Shown here: positions 18,162 through 26,522 of the stretch, piece after piece
How positions within the stretch are numbered: the stretch's first letter is position 1
Layout: each line of letters opens with the position of its first letter
Source: a virus
Virus record (IMG/VR): IMGVR_UViG_3300025892_000042
Location: 1-43,870 of that record
DNA: 43,870 bases
Strand: one strand, 5' to 3'
The notes under the pieces: generated by a model
Seen by the model: the letters and a program-made list of their open reading frames with translations, nothing else
Told to the model about the DNA's origin: nothing
The model's database searches: none
Translations under genes and position numbers: made by a program

Positions 18162-18994
18162 TCACTGCATTAACTACATTTCATAAATCAGGGCTAGACT
18201 TGTACGGACAAAGATTCATAGACAGTTTTGCAAATAACGTCGACAAAAAAATTAAATTGTTGGTGTATGCAGAAAATTGCACGCCTGTCAATCCAGATGC
18301 AAGTCAAATAACAATTATAGATTCAAAAGAACTAGAAAAATTAAATCAATTCAAATCACGTTGGGGCAATGTGCCAAAAGCAAATGGCAAATGTCCTTTT
18401 CCAGAAAAGCGTCCAAGAGATCATCATAAAGAATTTAAATGGGACGCTGTAAGATTTGCAAATAAAGTTTATGCTGTATTTGATGCTGTGGATAGAACTG
18501 ACGACACATGGACTGTGTGGATAGATGCAGACACCTATGTGCATTCACCTATCAATTACGAACAATTCACACAACTGTTGCCAAAAGATAAATGGATAAC
18601 GTTTGTTGGCAGAGGTAAAGGATCACAAACATGGCCCGAGTGTGGCTTTTATGGGTTGAACAACAAACACGACACTTGTAAAAAATTTTTAAAAGAATTT
18701 GAACGCATGTATCAAGAAGCAGACAATGGAATTTTCAAACTAGATGAATGGCACGACAGTTATGTGTTTGGCAAAATATTAAATCAACTTGCACCAATTG
18801 ACGACAACTTCCATGATTATTCAAAAGACATATACAACAAAACTGCTAAGACAGGTGGTGGTGGACATCCGCTGATTAACTCAGTTTTAGGAAATTACTT
18901 TGATCACATGAAGGGCGATAGAAAAAATAAAGGAAAAAGCCAAAAGAAAGACTTGCTTGCCAATCGCACAGAGTCATACTGGAATGCAATTTAG
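18158..18994 (+). CDS. GT-A glycosyltransferase, putative
   Basis: The start at 18158 (ATGA overlap) gives 278 aa and is preferred to an in-frame codon at 18071. It contains TWTVWIDADTYVHSP, a strong DxD motif, preceded by KWDAVRFANKVYAVFDAV, and a GFYGLNNKHDTCKKFL segment. A GGGGHPLINS loop lies near the C terminus. The overall pattern is a GT-A transferase acting on an unknown acceptor. It overlaps the next gene by 11 bases. Confidence 0.7.
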   Translation: MITALTTFHKSGLDLYGQRFIDSFANNVDKKIKLLVYAENCTPVNPDASQITIIDSKELEKLNQFKSRWGNVPKANGKCPFPEKRPRDHHKEFKWDAVRFANKVYAVFDAVDRTDDTWTVWIDADTYVHSPINYEQFTQLLPKDKWITFVGRGKGSQTWPECGFYGLNNKHDTCKKFLKEFERMYQEADNGIFKLDEWHDSYVFGKILNQLAPIDDNFHDYSKDIYNKTAKTGGGGHPLINSVLGNYFDHMKGDRKNKGKSQKKDLLANRTESYWNAI

Positions 18995-19820
18995 TTTATT
19001 CACAGACAACGGTCCGTTAAACAGTCCTCTTGTATGGGAGGCTGTACAATCTGGATTACAAAGATTAGGACACTCCGTTGATCAAAACAATCTAGACACA
19101 GAAGTTCCTGTAATTTGGTCACTGTTGTGGAATGGAAGAATGACAAAAAATAAATCTGTTTGGGAACATTTTAGATCCAAAAATAAAAATGTGCTTGTAG
19201 TGGAAGTGGGTGGTATAAAAAGAAATACAACTTGGAAAGTTGGATTGAATGGAATTAATAGAGCAGGAGATTTCGGACCAAAAAATAATAACAATGACAG
19301 AGTAAAACAATTTAATCTTGATCTCAAGCCTTGGCGTACAGATGGTGAACACATTCTAGTATGTTTACAACACACCAAAAGTGAACAATGGAAAAATATG
19401 CCAACACAAGAACAATATGTTATAGACACTGTGAATACCATAAGAAAACACACAGATAGAAAAATCATAATACGATCTCATCCTAGATGTGTATTACAAA
19501 ATCCACCTATTTTAGAAAATGTCAATTACGAAATTCCAAAACAAATTGCAAACACATATGATGATTTTGACTTAAATTTTTCTAATGCTTGGGCAGTTGT
19601 AAGTTACAGCAGTAACCCAGGAATACATGCTGTATTGAATGGTATTCCTGCTTTTGTGGGTGAACAAAGCCTTGCTTATGACGTTGCAAACACAGATTTC
19701 AGCACCGTTAACAGCCCAAAGACCCCTGCTAGACAGCAATGGCTTAATGATTACACGCACACTGAATGGACAATTGAAGAAATAGCACAGGGCACGCCTT
19801 TTTCAAGATTGACTTTTTAA
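18984..19820 (+). CDS. GT-B-like glycan protein (3 of 4 relatives), last of island
   Basis: The start at 18984 gives 278 aa beginning MQFSLFTDNGPLNSPLVWEA. The shared blocks are HILVCLQHTKSEQW, YVIDTVNTIRKHTDRKIIIR followed by SHPR, and AWAVVSYSSNPGIHAVLNGI followed by PAF. The C terminus (WTIEEIAQG) resembles that of the 17214 product (WTLDEVKAG), so the two are probably duplicates. It is the last gene of the island; the next gene has its own sigma70-type promoter that begins inside the last codons of this one. Confidence 0.65.
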   Translation: MQFSLFTDNGPLNSPLVWEAVQSGLQRLGHSVDQNNLDTEVPVIWSLLWNGRMTKNKSVWEHFRSKNKNVLVVEVGGIKRNTTWKVGLNGINRAGDFGPKNNNNDRVKQFNLDLKPWRTDGEHILVCLQHTKSEQWKNMPTQEQYVIDTVNTIRKHTDRKIIIRSHPRCVLQNPPILENVNYEIPKQIANTYDDFDLNFSNAWAVVSYSSNPGIHAVLNGIPAFVGEQSLAYDVANTDFSTVNSPKTPARQQWLNDYTHTEWTIEEIAQGTPFSRLTF

Positions 19821-19837
19821 CCAAAATCATTTATAAT
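19809..19837 (+). promoter_or_regulatory. Sigma70-type promoter, leaderless arrangement
   Basis: TTGACT (19809-19814), 17 bp, TATAAT (19832-19837). If the -10 ends at -7, transcription starts at 19844, the A of the ATG. There is no Shine-Dalgarno. The -35 lies in the end of the preceding gene. Confidence 0.8.
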
Positions 19838-19843
19838 AATGGT

Positions 19844-21130
19844 ATGCGTAAAATTACCATAGAAGAATGTTTAGAACTGATGGCAGGTCTGGCTGTCAAT
19901 GCCACTGTGGTGCCTGCATTTATAGTGTTAGACAGAGATAAGAAAATTATCTTTGACATTGCCAAGAAGGTTTTTAAAGGCACAGCACTCACTGATAGGC
20001 AGTTGGAAGCAGTGAAAAAAATATTAATTACAAGATATAAATCACAATTTAGAATACGAGGCATAGATTTAGAAAACAGCGTAAACAACCTTAGACAACC
20101 TTTAAGACATCTAGATAGAAGTGAATACATCAGAATAGAAAATGGTAGTGATTATTTAGAACCTTATTGGTCAGGATTTACACCACAAAAAGTTATTGTT
20201 GTTAGATTCCCATTTAACATGACGTATTCAAAAGCCATGTCAGCAGTAAGAAAATTGCTAGGCCCTGTACCAAGCAGATATTACTCACAAAAATTAAAAG
20301 ACAAATACATTTTGCCTTACACAGAAAAGATTGTACACAGACTGATATCTAACTTTAAAAATAAGATTAAGGACATTGACCCTGTGTTATTAGATGTGCA
20401 TGATCAATGTGAAAAACTTTACAAAAGACCCGATCAATTTGTGCCTGGTATTTACAACTATCAAATCAAAAATAGTTCACCAGTTACCACACAATACCAT
20501 AGAGAATATTTTGGCGATCCAGCAAAAGAAAATTTACATCTATATTATGACAGAAAAGAAAAACTAGGTTTACATTATTTTGATAAAAACAATTTAGCAG
20601 AGTCATCAAGCAATTTATCAACACTATCAAAAGCAATATTAGAAAGACAATATTCAAAAATAAATTTAGATTCCGAAAAATGGAAACTAGAACAAATAGT
20701 GGATACAGTAATAGAATTAAGAAGATTTCCATTAATGGTTGTTTTGAAAGGTGACACTGAACAAAACAGTTTGGAAGACTTGCACAACACACACAAACTG
20801 TTTAAAAATCTTATACCTAAAAATGAAATTTCTGTATTGGCAAGATGTAAAAATTCAACAAGTTTTGGTAAAGAATTTAATGAATATGTGAAAGATAATC
20901 AATTAAATAATTCACTTGCAAAATCAACAAAAATAGTGTATATTACAAGTAAGAAGATTCCGAAGCCGTTGTTAACATCTGATTGGGAAGCCGAAGCAGT
21001 GTTGGTTTGTGATAACACAAGAGCCTACACCAAAGTGGACAAATATGTTAGCACAATTGATTTGCAATTACAAATTAATGGTCAAGATAGTTATTGGAGT
21101 CGAGTGCATTATGGAGCAGATACTATATGA
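19844..21130 (+). CDS. Unknown protein upstream of uvsW
   Basis: A 428-residue protein that I do not recognise beyond its being placed next to uvsW. The N terminus (ITIEECLELMAGLAVNATVVPAF) and the segment ALTDRQLEAVKKILI look like a small helical domain. The C-terminal third has alternating strands (LMVVLKGDT, ISVLARCKN, KIVYITSKKIPKPLL, EAVLVCDNTRAYTKVDKY) that suggest a Rossmann-like or helicase-like domain without a P-loop. It starts on a predicted leaderless promoter and overlaps uvsW by ATGA, so a role in replication or recombination with UvsW is likely. Confidence 0.8.
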   Translation: MRKITIEECLELMAGLAVNATVVPAFIVLDRDKKIIFDIAKKVFKGTALTDRQLEAVKKILITRYKSQFRIRGIDLENSVNNLRQPLRHLDRSEYIRIENGSDYLEPYWSGFTPQKVIVVRFPFNMTYSKAMSAVRKLLGPVPSRYYSQKLKDKYILPYTEKIVHRLISNFKNKIKDIDPVLLDVHDQCEKLYKRPDQFVPGIYNYQIKNSSPVTTQYHREYFGDPAKENLHLYYDRKEKLGLHYFDKNNLAESSSNLSTLSKAILERQYSKINLDSEKWKLEQIVDTVIELRRFPLMVVLKGDTEQNSLEDLHNTHKLFKNLIPKNEISVLARCKNSTSFGKEFNEYVKDNQLNNSLAKSTKIVYITSKKIPKPLLTSDWEAEAVLVCDNTRAYTKVDKYVSTIDLQLQINGQDSYWSRVHYGADTI

Positions 21131-22584
21131 GATGTAAAATTGTAATCACAGACGAGGTCAATGTAAAGATCGAAGGATTGCCTGTTGACGTTAGAAGAAA
21201 GATTGCAAATAAGTTTAAATTTTCAGTGCCTTATGCACGTTACTTGCCACAGTATAAATTAGGTAGATGGGATGGTAAGGTTGGTTTCTTTGGTTTAGGT
21301 GGTAATGGTTATGTGAATCATTTAGAAAAGATTATAGAATATCTGCACGAATCGGGTGTTGAGATAGAAGAAGTAGATGACAAAAGACATAAATTTGATT
21401 TAGTATTTGATAAAATTGATAAAGATTATTTTGCAGATAAATCGTGGCCCAAAGGACACATATGCGAAGGACAACCAATCGAATTGCGAGATTATCAAGT
21501 GGATGTTATTAATAATTTTATAAAAGAGCCACAAAGTTTACAAGAGGTTGCCACTGGTGCTGGTAAAACAATCATCACTGCGGCATTGAGCAGTATATGT
21601 GAAAAGTTTGGACGTACACTAGTGATTGTGCCAAACAAAGGATTGGTTACACAAACAGAAGAAGATTACGTAAATGTGGGACTGGACGTGGGAGTATATT
21701 TCGGCGACAGAAAAGAATTAAATCGTACGCACACAATTTGCACATGGCAAAGTCTAAATGTGCTGGATAAGAAATCTAAAGCAGGAGAATCTGTGTTAAC
21801 TCTAGCAGATTTTTTAGACGGAGTGAAAACAGTTATCATAGATGAGGTTCACCAAGCAAAGGCAGAAGTGTTAAAAAAATTGTTAACACAACATCTTAGA
21901 AATGCTCCTGTGAGATGGGGACTGACTGGCACAGTGCCGAAAGAACAGTTTGAATTTCAAAGCATACTAGCAAGTATTGGTCCTGTTGTTAATCAGATAT
22001 CAGCAAAAGAGTTACAAGATAAAGGTGTTTTATCTAAATGTCATGTAAATGTGGTACAGTTGATTGACACAGAAGTTTACACAAACTATCAAGAAGAATT
22101 AAAATACTTGGTCACAAATGAAAAAAGAATAGATTACATTGGAAAATTGTGTAACAAAATTAAAAGCGGTGGTAACACTCTTGTGCTGGTTGATCGACTT
22201 ACAGCAGGAAAAAAATTAGCAGAACTAATAGACGATAGTGTGTTTATTCAAGGTGAAACAAAGTTGGCAGATAGAAAAGAACAGTATGACGAAATCAGTG
22301 ATTCAGACAACAAAGTGATTATTGCAACATATGGTGTAGCCAGTGTAGGTATTAACATACCGAGAATATTTAATCTAATATTGATTGAGCCTGGCAAATC
22401 ATTTGTGAGAGTTATACAATCGATTGGCAGAGGAATACGTAAAGCCAAAGACAAAGACTTTGTGCAAATTTGGGATCTTACTTCAAGTTGCAAATTTGCT
22501 AAAAGACATTTAACACATAGAAAAAAATTTTATAAGGAAGCAAATTATCCTTTTACAATAGAAAAGGTGGATTGGACAAAATGA
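21127..22584 (+). CDS. uvsW: UvsW helicase (SF2, recombination/origin RNA-DNA hybrids)
   Basis: UvsW unwinds branched DNA and R-loops and drives the change from origin to recombination-dependent replication in T4. The start at 21127 (ATGA overlap) gives 485 aa, close to T4 UvsW (about 500). An N-terminal substrate-binding domain (residues 1-110, with LGRWDGKVGFFG) precedes the helicase: Walker A ATGAGKT (142-148), DEVH (239-242), GLTGT motif III, and motif VI QSIGRGIRKAK. It is coupled to the nitrilase-like gene downstream by another ATGA. Confidence 0.95.
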   Translation: MRCKIVITDEVNVKIEGLPVDVRRKIANKFKFSVPYARYLPQYKLGRWDGKVGFFGLGGNGYVNHLEKIIEYLHESGVEIEEVDDKRHKFDLVFDKIDKDYFADKSWPKGHICEGQPIELRDYQVDVINNFIKEPQSLQEVATGAGKTIITAALSSICEKFGRTLVIVPNKGLVTQTEEDYVNVGLDVGVYFGDRKELNRTHTICTWQSLNVLDKKSKAGESVLTLADFLDGVKTVIIDEVHQAKAEVLKKLLTQHLRNAPVRWGLTGTVPKEQFEFQSILASIGPVVNQISAKELQDKGVLSKCHVNVVQLIDTEVYTNYQEELKYLVTNEKRIDYIGKLCNKIKSGGNTLVLVDRLTAGKKLAELIDDSVFIQGETKLADRKEQYDEISDSDNKVIIATYGVASVGINIPRIFNLILIEPGKSFVRVIQSIGRGIRKAKDKDFVQIWDLTSSCKFAKRHLTHRKKFYKEANYPFTIEKVDWTK

Positions 22585-23408
22585 GAATAGCAGGTGCACA
22601 AATACCAGTAACAAACGATGTTAAAACAAATTTTGAAAACATAATGAAGGCATGCGAATGGGCGGTAGAAAATAAAGTAGATTATTTGTTTACACCGGAA
22701 ACATCATTGAGTGGTTACAACACTATGGCATTCAATATCAATACTTGTAAAGAAACAGAAGACGCATTAGAAAAATTAGTAGAATATGCATCAAGCCACA
22801 AACTAGGATTAATTGTTGGCACACTGTGGCTAGAAGACAAAGACAAAGTTAATGGTGCATTTTTCGGAGTCAAATCAAATCAATTAAGATTTTATAATCA
22901 AGAAGGCGAATATATTGGATCTACAAAGAAATCTAAACTTGTAAGTTTTGATGCAGACTGTGAACCTGAAACAAAAAACCCAGTGGTAACAATCACAAAA
23001 GGAGAAGATAAGTTAAAGATCGGTGCTCTTATCTGTAATGATCTTGTTGGTAATTATTATTGGGGTGGAGATAATCTTGCTAAAAAACTTAAAGAAAATG
23101 CACAACCCGATTTAATAATACATGCAAGTAACACTCAAAAGGATCAAGGTAAACATGTTAAACTATTACACGACAACTTTCATGATGCATGTACGCAATT
23201 GGTTGCTTATGCAACTAACACACCAATATTGGCTGTGGACAATCCTTGGCACATACATGGAGTAGAAACACAAGATGGCACATCTTTCACATCAGGCATT
23301 TATCTTCCATTAGAGGCAAAACACAAAGCACCCAAAACAGGCACACAATATTTTTACTATGATCATAGTAACATAACTCATTCATTTTCGGAAGGAACAA
23401 ACAAATGA
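22581..23408 (+). CDS. Carbon-nitrogen hydrolase (nitrilase superfamily)
   Basis: Nitrilase-superfamily enzymes hydrolyse or condense amides, nitriles or carbamoyl compounds. From the ATG at 22581 (275 aa), the Glu-Lys-Cys triad is visible: Glu40 in FTPETSLSGY, Lys in STKKSKLVSF (117 or 119), and Cys152 in GALICNDLVG. The family length is about 270-300, so it is full length. The substrate cannot be told. It sits between uvsW and small replication-region genes with ATGA overlaps on both sides, an unusual place for a metabolic enzyme. Nitrogen scavenging (amide or nitrile) would be one reading. Confidence 0.85.
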   Translation: MRIAGAQIPVTNDVKTNFENIMKACEWAVENKVDYLFTPETSLSGYNTMAFNINTCKETEDALEKLVEYASSHKLGLIVGTLWLEDKDKVNGAFFGVKSNQLRFYNQEGEYIGSTKKSKLVSFDADCEPETKNPVVTITKGEDKLKIGALICNDLVGNYYWGGDNLAKKLKENAQPDLIIHASNTQKDQGKHVKLLHDNFHDACTQLVAYATNTPILAVDNPWHIHGVETQDGTSFTSGIYLPLEAKHKAPKTGTQYFYYDHSNITHSFSEGTNK

Positions 23409-23911
23409 AAATATTAACAGTGGAGAACACTCCATACGATCTAAACAAAATGCCACAAACAGTGTCAGACGACATGGCATTCAGTGTGTTAGATAACAGC
23501 AACCCAAAGGAGCCAGACTTCTTTTTCTTGCCATTAATTTATATTGAATCTTTTAATGCTCCAGCAATAGTTTTAGATATCAATGGTAAAGAGATTACCA
23601 TGCCGTTGGATTGGAGTATAGCAGTTGGCGACAAAGAAGACAGCAACACAGTTGAAGTTGTGCCATTAACAAGTATTGCAGATAGAGGATTCTCAGCATT
23701 TATTTTTAATCCACTAGATGGATTTAAAGCAGATTTTTACGAAGTGAACGTTGTAAACTTTTACAATGATGTAAAATGGTACTTTCCAAAAATAAAAAAT
23801 AATCAACTATTGTCAACTCCGTTGACTGATACAAAAAGTCCAGATTGTGCATTTTTTGTAAAAGATATTTCAAGACAGTGTGAAAGTATAGAGTACACAT
23901 CATTGTTGTAA
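23405..23911 (+). CDS. Conserved protein of unknown function
   Basis: A 168-residue protein, predicted mostly beta-strand: DFFFLPLIYIESFNAPAIVLDI and KEITMPLDWSIAVGD, then VVPLTSIADRGFSAFIFNPL. I do not recognise a family. It overlaps the nitrilase by 4 bases and the next ATG by 1 base, so it is part of the uvsW-to-DnaE-like operon. No catalytic motif or membrane segment is apparent. Confidence 0.75.
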   Translation: MKILTVENTPYDLNKMPQTVSDDMAFSVLDNSNPKEPDFFFLPLIYIESFNAPAIVLDINGKEITMPLDWSIAVGDKEDSNTVEVVPLTSIADRGFSAFIFNPLDGFKADFYEVNVVNFYNDVKWYFPKIKNNQLLSTPLTDTKSPDCAFFVKDISRQCESIEYTSLL

Positions 23912-24159
23912 TGCCAAAAAAGAAAGAAAGTGCAATGATTTACGAAAGTCCAGACGGTGGAGCAACTGTGTATGCTCGACCAATTGATGGCAAAGGTGAA
24001 CGTGTGCTGATCGAAGAACCAAAATATCCTGATTGGTATTTGACAGAATTAGAGATAAACGAAGTTGTAGATTATGCAAATGAAGGAAACAAGTCTTTAC
24101 AAATACAGTTAAAGAAGTTAAAATTAATGTATAATCTAATTAAAGAAAACAGATGGTAA
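23911..24159 (+). CDS. Small conserved protein of unknown function
   Basis: An 82-residue protein. The first half is a small beta region (MIYESPDGGATVYARPI), the second half a charged helix (NKSLQIQLKKLKLMYNLIKE). An isolated conserved pair of features of this type is common in marine T4-like genomes but I know no function. It overlaps the previous stop by 1 base and the next start by 7 bases. Confidence 0.75.
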   Translation: MPKKKESAMIYESPDGGATVYARPIDGKGERVLIEEPKYPDWYLTELEINEVVDYANEGNKSLQIQLKKLKLMYNLIKENRW

Positions 24160-24632
24160 CAAAAACAAACAAACTACCTTTAAAAGACATACTGGCGGCT
24201 ATCGATATGAATGCTAAAAATGTATGGGACGACTTATCTGATGATGAACGTAAGCAGGTATCGTTTTATCTATTGAATAGATATGTTAGTGCTATCAAAG
24301 GAAAACCCGAAGAAAAGCAATTACAAATATTCAAGACAAACGAGTACTACAACAAAAATTTCTTTACGTTGACCAAACACAAAAAGTTATTATGGTTTTT
24401 GTTGTGTATGACTGCTAATGATACAAAATCAATAAGATATCATGAGTGGATTGGTTACAAACAAAAAGGTAGCAACAGTACGGCAAAAGCAATGAAGTTT
24501 TTAGAAAAATTGTATCCGTCTAGAAAAGAAGATGAATTAAAACTGTTAGCAAGTATTAACACAACAAAAGAATTAAAACAATTGGCAGAAGATTTAGGAA
24601 TGACAAAAGAACAAATTAAGAAAACATTTTAA
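24153..24632 (+). CDS. Possible clamp-loader small subunit (gp62-like), or unknown
   Basis: A 159-residue helical protein. The N-terminal LPLKDILAAIDMNAKNVWDD and FYLLNRYVSA resemble the L.D.l.aI...K and YIVNR.LS segments of phage gp62 clamp-loader small subunits, and the C-terminal LKQLAEDLGMTKEQIKKTF resembles their short helical end. The resemblance is faint. gp62 would pair with gp44 to load the sliding clamp; no gp44 or gp45 is in this window. It overlaps the next ATG by 1 base. The alternative is a marine-phage protein of unknown function. Confidence 0.65.
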   Translation: MVTKTNKLPLKDILAAIDMNAKNVWDDLSDDERKQVSFYLLNRYVSAIKGKPEEKQLQIFKTNEYYNKNFFTLTKHKKLLWFLLCMTANDTKSIRYHEWIGYKQKGSNSTAKAMKFLEKLYPSRKEDELKLLASINTTKELKQLAEDLGMTKEQIKKTF

Positions 24633-25315
24633 TGATTGAAAAACTTTATTCATGCAAATATTGTAATGCAAAATTTGCCAAAGAAAAAACATTAACAGTG
24701 CATATGTGTGAACAAAAAAGAAGATTTACACAAAAAGATGAACGAAGAGTGCAACTGGGATTTCAAACATTTGTTAGATTTTATGAATTATGTCAAAAAT
24801 CCACTAAGACAAAGACATATGAAGAATTTTGTAAATCACCTTACTATACGGCATTTGTAAAATTTGGCAGTTTTATTAGTAACGTAAAACCATTATATCC
24901 TAACAAATACATCGACTATGTGGTCACCTCTGGTGTAAAATTGGATCATTGGTGTAGAGAAGAAATGTATTTAAAATATGCAGGTGATTTAATTTTAAGA
25001 GAACGTGTAGAAACAGCAATGGAAAGATCAATTAAAACAATGATGGATTGGGGCGATGAAAAACAAGCACCTTGGAGTGATTATTTTAGGTATGCAAGTC
25101 TTAATAGAGCAGTGATAGACATCAAAGACGGAAAGATATCACCTTGGTTAATATTAAATTGTAAAAGCGGCAAAACCATGATGAAGAATTTTAATGACGA
25201 ACAATTACAGATTGTGTATCCAGTGATGGATCCATCACATTGGGCACTTAGGTTCAAACGGTTGCCGGCAGATGTTGAAATGGTGAAAGAAGTAATAAAG
25301 GAGGCAAAACTATGA
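24632..25315 (+). CDS. Zinc-finger protein of unknown function
   Basis: A 227-residue protein opening with a C2H2/C2HC-type finger, YSCKYCNAKFAKEKTLTVHMC, in which Cys8, Cys11, His24 and Cys26 are plausible zinc ligands. The remainder is helical and basic in the first half (KRRFTQKDERRVQLGFQTFV) and ends ADVEMVKEVIKEAKL. DNA or RNA binding is likely from the finger and its place in a replication-linked operon. The next gene overlaps by 4 bases and its Shine-Dalgarno (AAAGGAGG) lies in the last codons of this one. Confidence 0.75.
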   Translation: MIEKLYSCKYCNAKFAKEKTLTVHMCEQKRRFTQKDERRVQLGFQTFVRFYELCQKSTKTKTYEEFCKSPYYTAFVKFGSFISNVKPLYPNKYIDYVVTSGVKLDHWCREEMYLKYAGDLILRERVETAMERSIKTMMDWGDEKQAPWSDYFRYASLNRAVIDIKDGKISPWLILNCKSGKTMMKNFNDEQLQIVYPVMDPSHWALRFKRLPADVEMVKEVIKEAKL

Positions 25316-25965
25316 TTAAAGAACACAATGTTGTTCCATTATTTGGAATACCACTTTGTCAGACACAAATACAACCATACGAAGAAAGTGAAAAATTTCT
25401 AAAAGAAAAAATAGAATATGTTGAAAGATCACACAAAGTATCATACATGTCTAAAGATGATTATGTGCTAGATAATGAAAACTTAATGCCACTTAAAAAA
25501 GAAATCGAAACGCAAGTAAGTGAATTTATGCATGGATATTTAGACATACACGAGAAACATAAATTTATTATTACAACAAGTTGGTGTAATAGATATGAAC
25601 ATAACCATTTTATACAGGAACATTATCATAGTAACAGTTTAATATCCGGAGTATTGTTTTTATCAGATTGTCAAGACACAGCAAATATTGTATTTCATAA
25701 AGATAAAAATCATACAAATATTTTTACTGATACAGTTAGATTAGATCACAAAGATGAATTTGATTATGTTAACAAAAGAAGTTATCTATATCATCAATCT
25801 AAAATGGCAATTAGTCCAAAGAAATGGGATTTGGTTATGTTTCCAAGTTTTTTAAATCACAGTGTTGAAGTCAACACTAGCACAACTAATGTAAGACACT
25901 CCCTGTCATTTAATGTTTGGGTAAAAGGTGAAATAGGTGGTGGACACAGCAAATTGGTATTATAA
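25312..25965 (+). CDS. 2OG-Fe(II) oxygenase, putative (TIGR02466-like)
   Basis: A 217-residue jelly-roll protein of the family seen widely in marine phages. The N-terminal VVPLFGIPLCQTQI, then EHYHSNSLISGVLFLS (His104/His106, first ligands), and PSFLNHSVEVN with NVRHSLSFNVW (distal His and the Arg that holds 2-oxoglutarate) fit the TIGR02466 pattern. The substrate is unknown; amino acids, proteins or nucleobases are all possible. It has a strong Shine-Dalgarno in the upstream gene and abuts the DnaE-like gene with a 1-base overlap. Confidence 0.8.
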   Translation: MIKEHNVVPLFGIPLCQTQIQPYEESEKFLKEKIEYVERSHKVSYMSKDDYVLDNENLMPLKKEIETQVSEFMHGYLDIHEKHKFIITTSWCNRYEHNHFIQEHYHSNSLISGVLFLSDCQDTANIVFHKDKNHTNIFTDTVRLDHKDEFDYVNKRSYLYHQSKMAISPKKWDLVMFPSFLNHSVEVNTSTTNVRHSLSFNVWVKGEIGGGHSKLVL

Positions 25966-26522
25966 TGTTTGATGTAGATATAGACTTTGCAGATAGAAAT
26001 GTGTTGTTAGAAAAACTAAAACACAGAATTGCCAAACTAGGAAACGGCAAGAAGCACAACACTGGAGTCTACTTCACAGAAATTCCTCATGATCCTGCTA
26101 CTAACTTGTCCACTCTGGATTACGAAACTGCTGAAGATAGAAATTACTTCAAACTAGATTGTTTAAATGTCAGTATCTACAAAGATGTAAAAGACAACGA
26201 TCATTTAAACAAACTGATGACAACAGAACCGATGTGGGAACTATTAGAAGCAAAAGAATTTAGTGATCAAGTCTTTCATTTAAACGGACATAATGAAATA
26301 TTAAAAACATTGAAACCTAAAAACATAGAACAACTAGCGGCTGTGTTGGCAATAATACGTCCAAGTAAACGGTATCTTTTACACAAAGATTGGAACACAA
26401 TAATGCAAGAAGTATGGACAAAGCCAACAGATGACAAATACTTCTTTAAGAAATCTCACGCAACATCATATGCATTCGCCGTGGTTGTACACATGAATCT
26501 TATCTGTGAACAATTAACTTGA
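25965..26522 (+). CDS. Condensed DnaE/PolIII-alpha-like catalytic core
   Basis: A 185-residue protein whose motifs follow the order of bacterial DnaE (family C polymerase, about 1,160 aa) with the intervening parts removed. VDIDFADR (4-11) matches the DnaE palm motif with catalytic Asp401/Asp403. KHNTGVYFTEIP (30-41) matches the KHAGGVV loop. YFKLDCLNV (61-69) matches VKFDFLGL with the third catalytic Asp. ILKTLKPKNIEQLAAVLAII (112-131) then RPS matches the LQP..FEDMIALVALFRPG segment, and YFFKKSHATSYAF (159-171) matches YGFNKSHSAAYAL. All three carboxylates are kept, while PHP, finger and beta-binding parts are absent. Polymerase activity is not implied. It may be a nucleotidyltransferase, clamp partner or regulator. 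Confidence 0.75.
   Translation: MFDVDIDFADRNVLLEKLKHRIAKLGNGKKHNTGVYFTEIPHDPATNLSTLDYETAEDRNYFKLDCLNVSIYKDVKDNDHLNKLMTTEPMWELLEAKEFSDQVFHLNGHNEILKTLKPKNIEQLAAVLAIIRPSKRYLLHKDWNTIMQEVWTKPTDDKYFFKKSHATSYAFAVVVHMNLICEQLT

Noticed and set aside
9565-18984. Longer in-frame versions of several island genes (starts at 9565, 15615, 17010, 18071, 18957)
   Set aside because: Each extension lies inside the preceding gene and would overlap it by 38-240 bases, while ATGA overlaps or a late box support the shorter starts. The extra residues show no family similarity.
19082-19468. 128-residue minus-strand frame inside the glycan island
   Set aside because: A shadow of the 18984 gene: low-complexity, hydrophobic Phe/Ser/Leu composition with no start signals.
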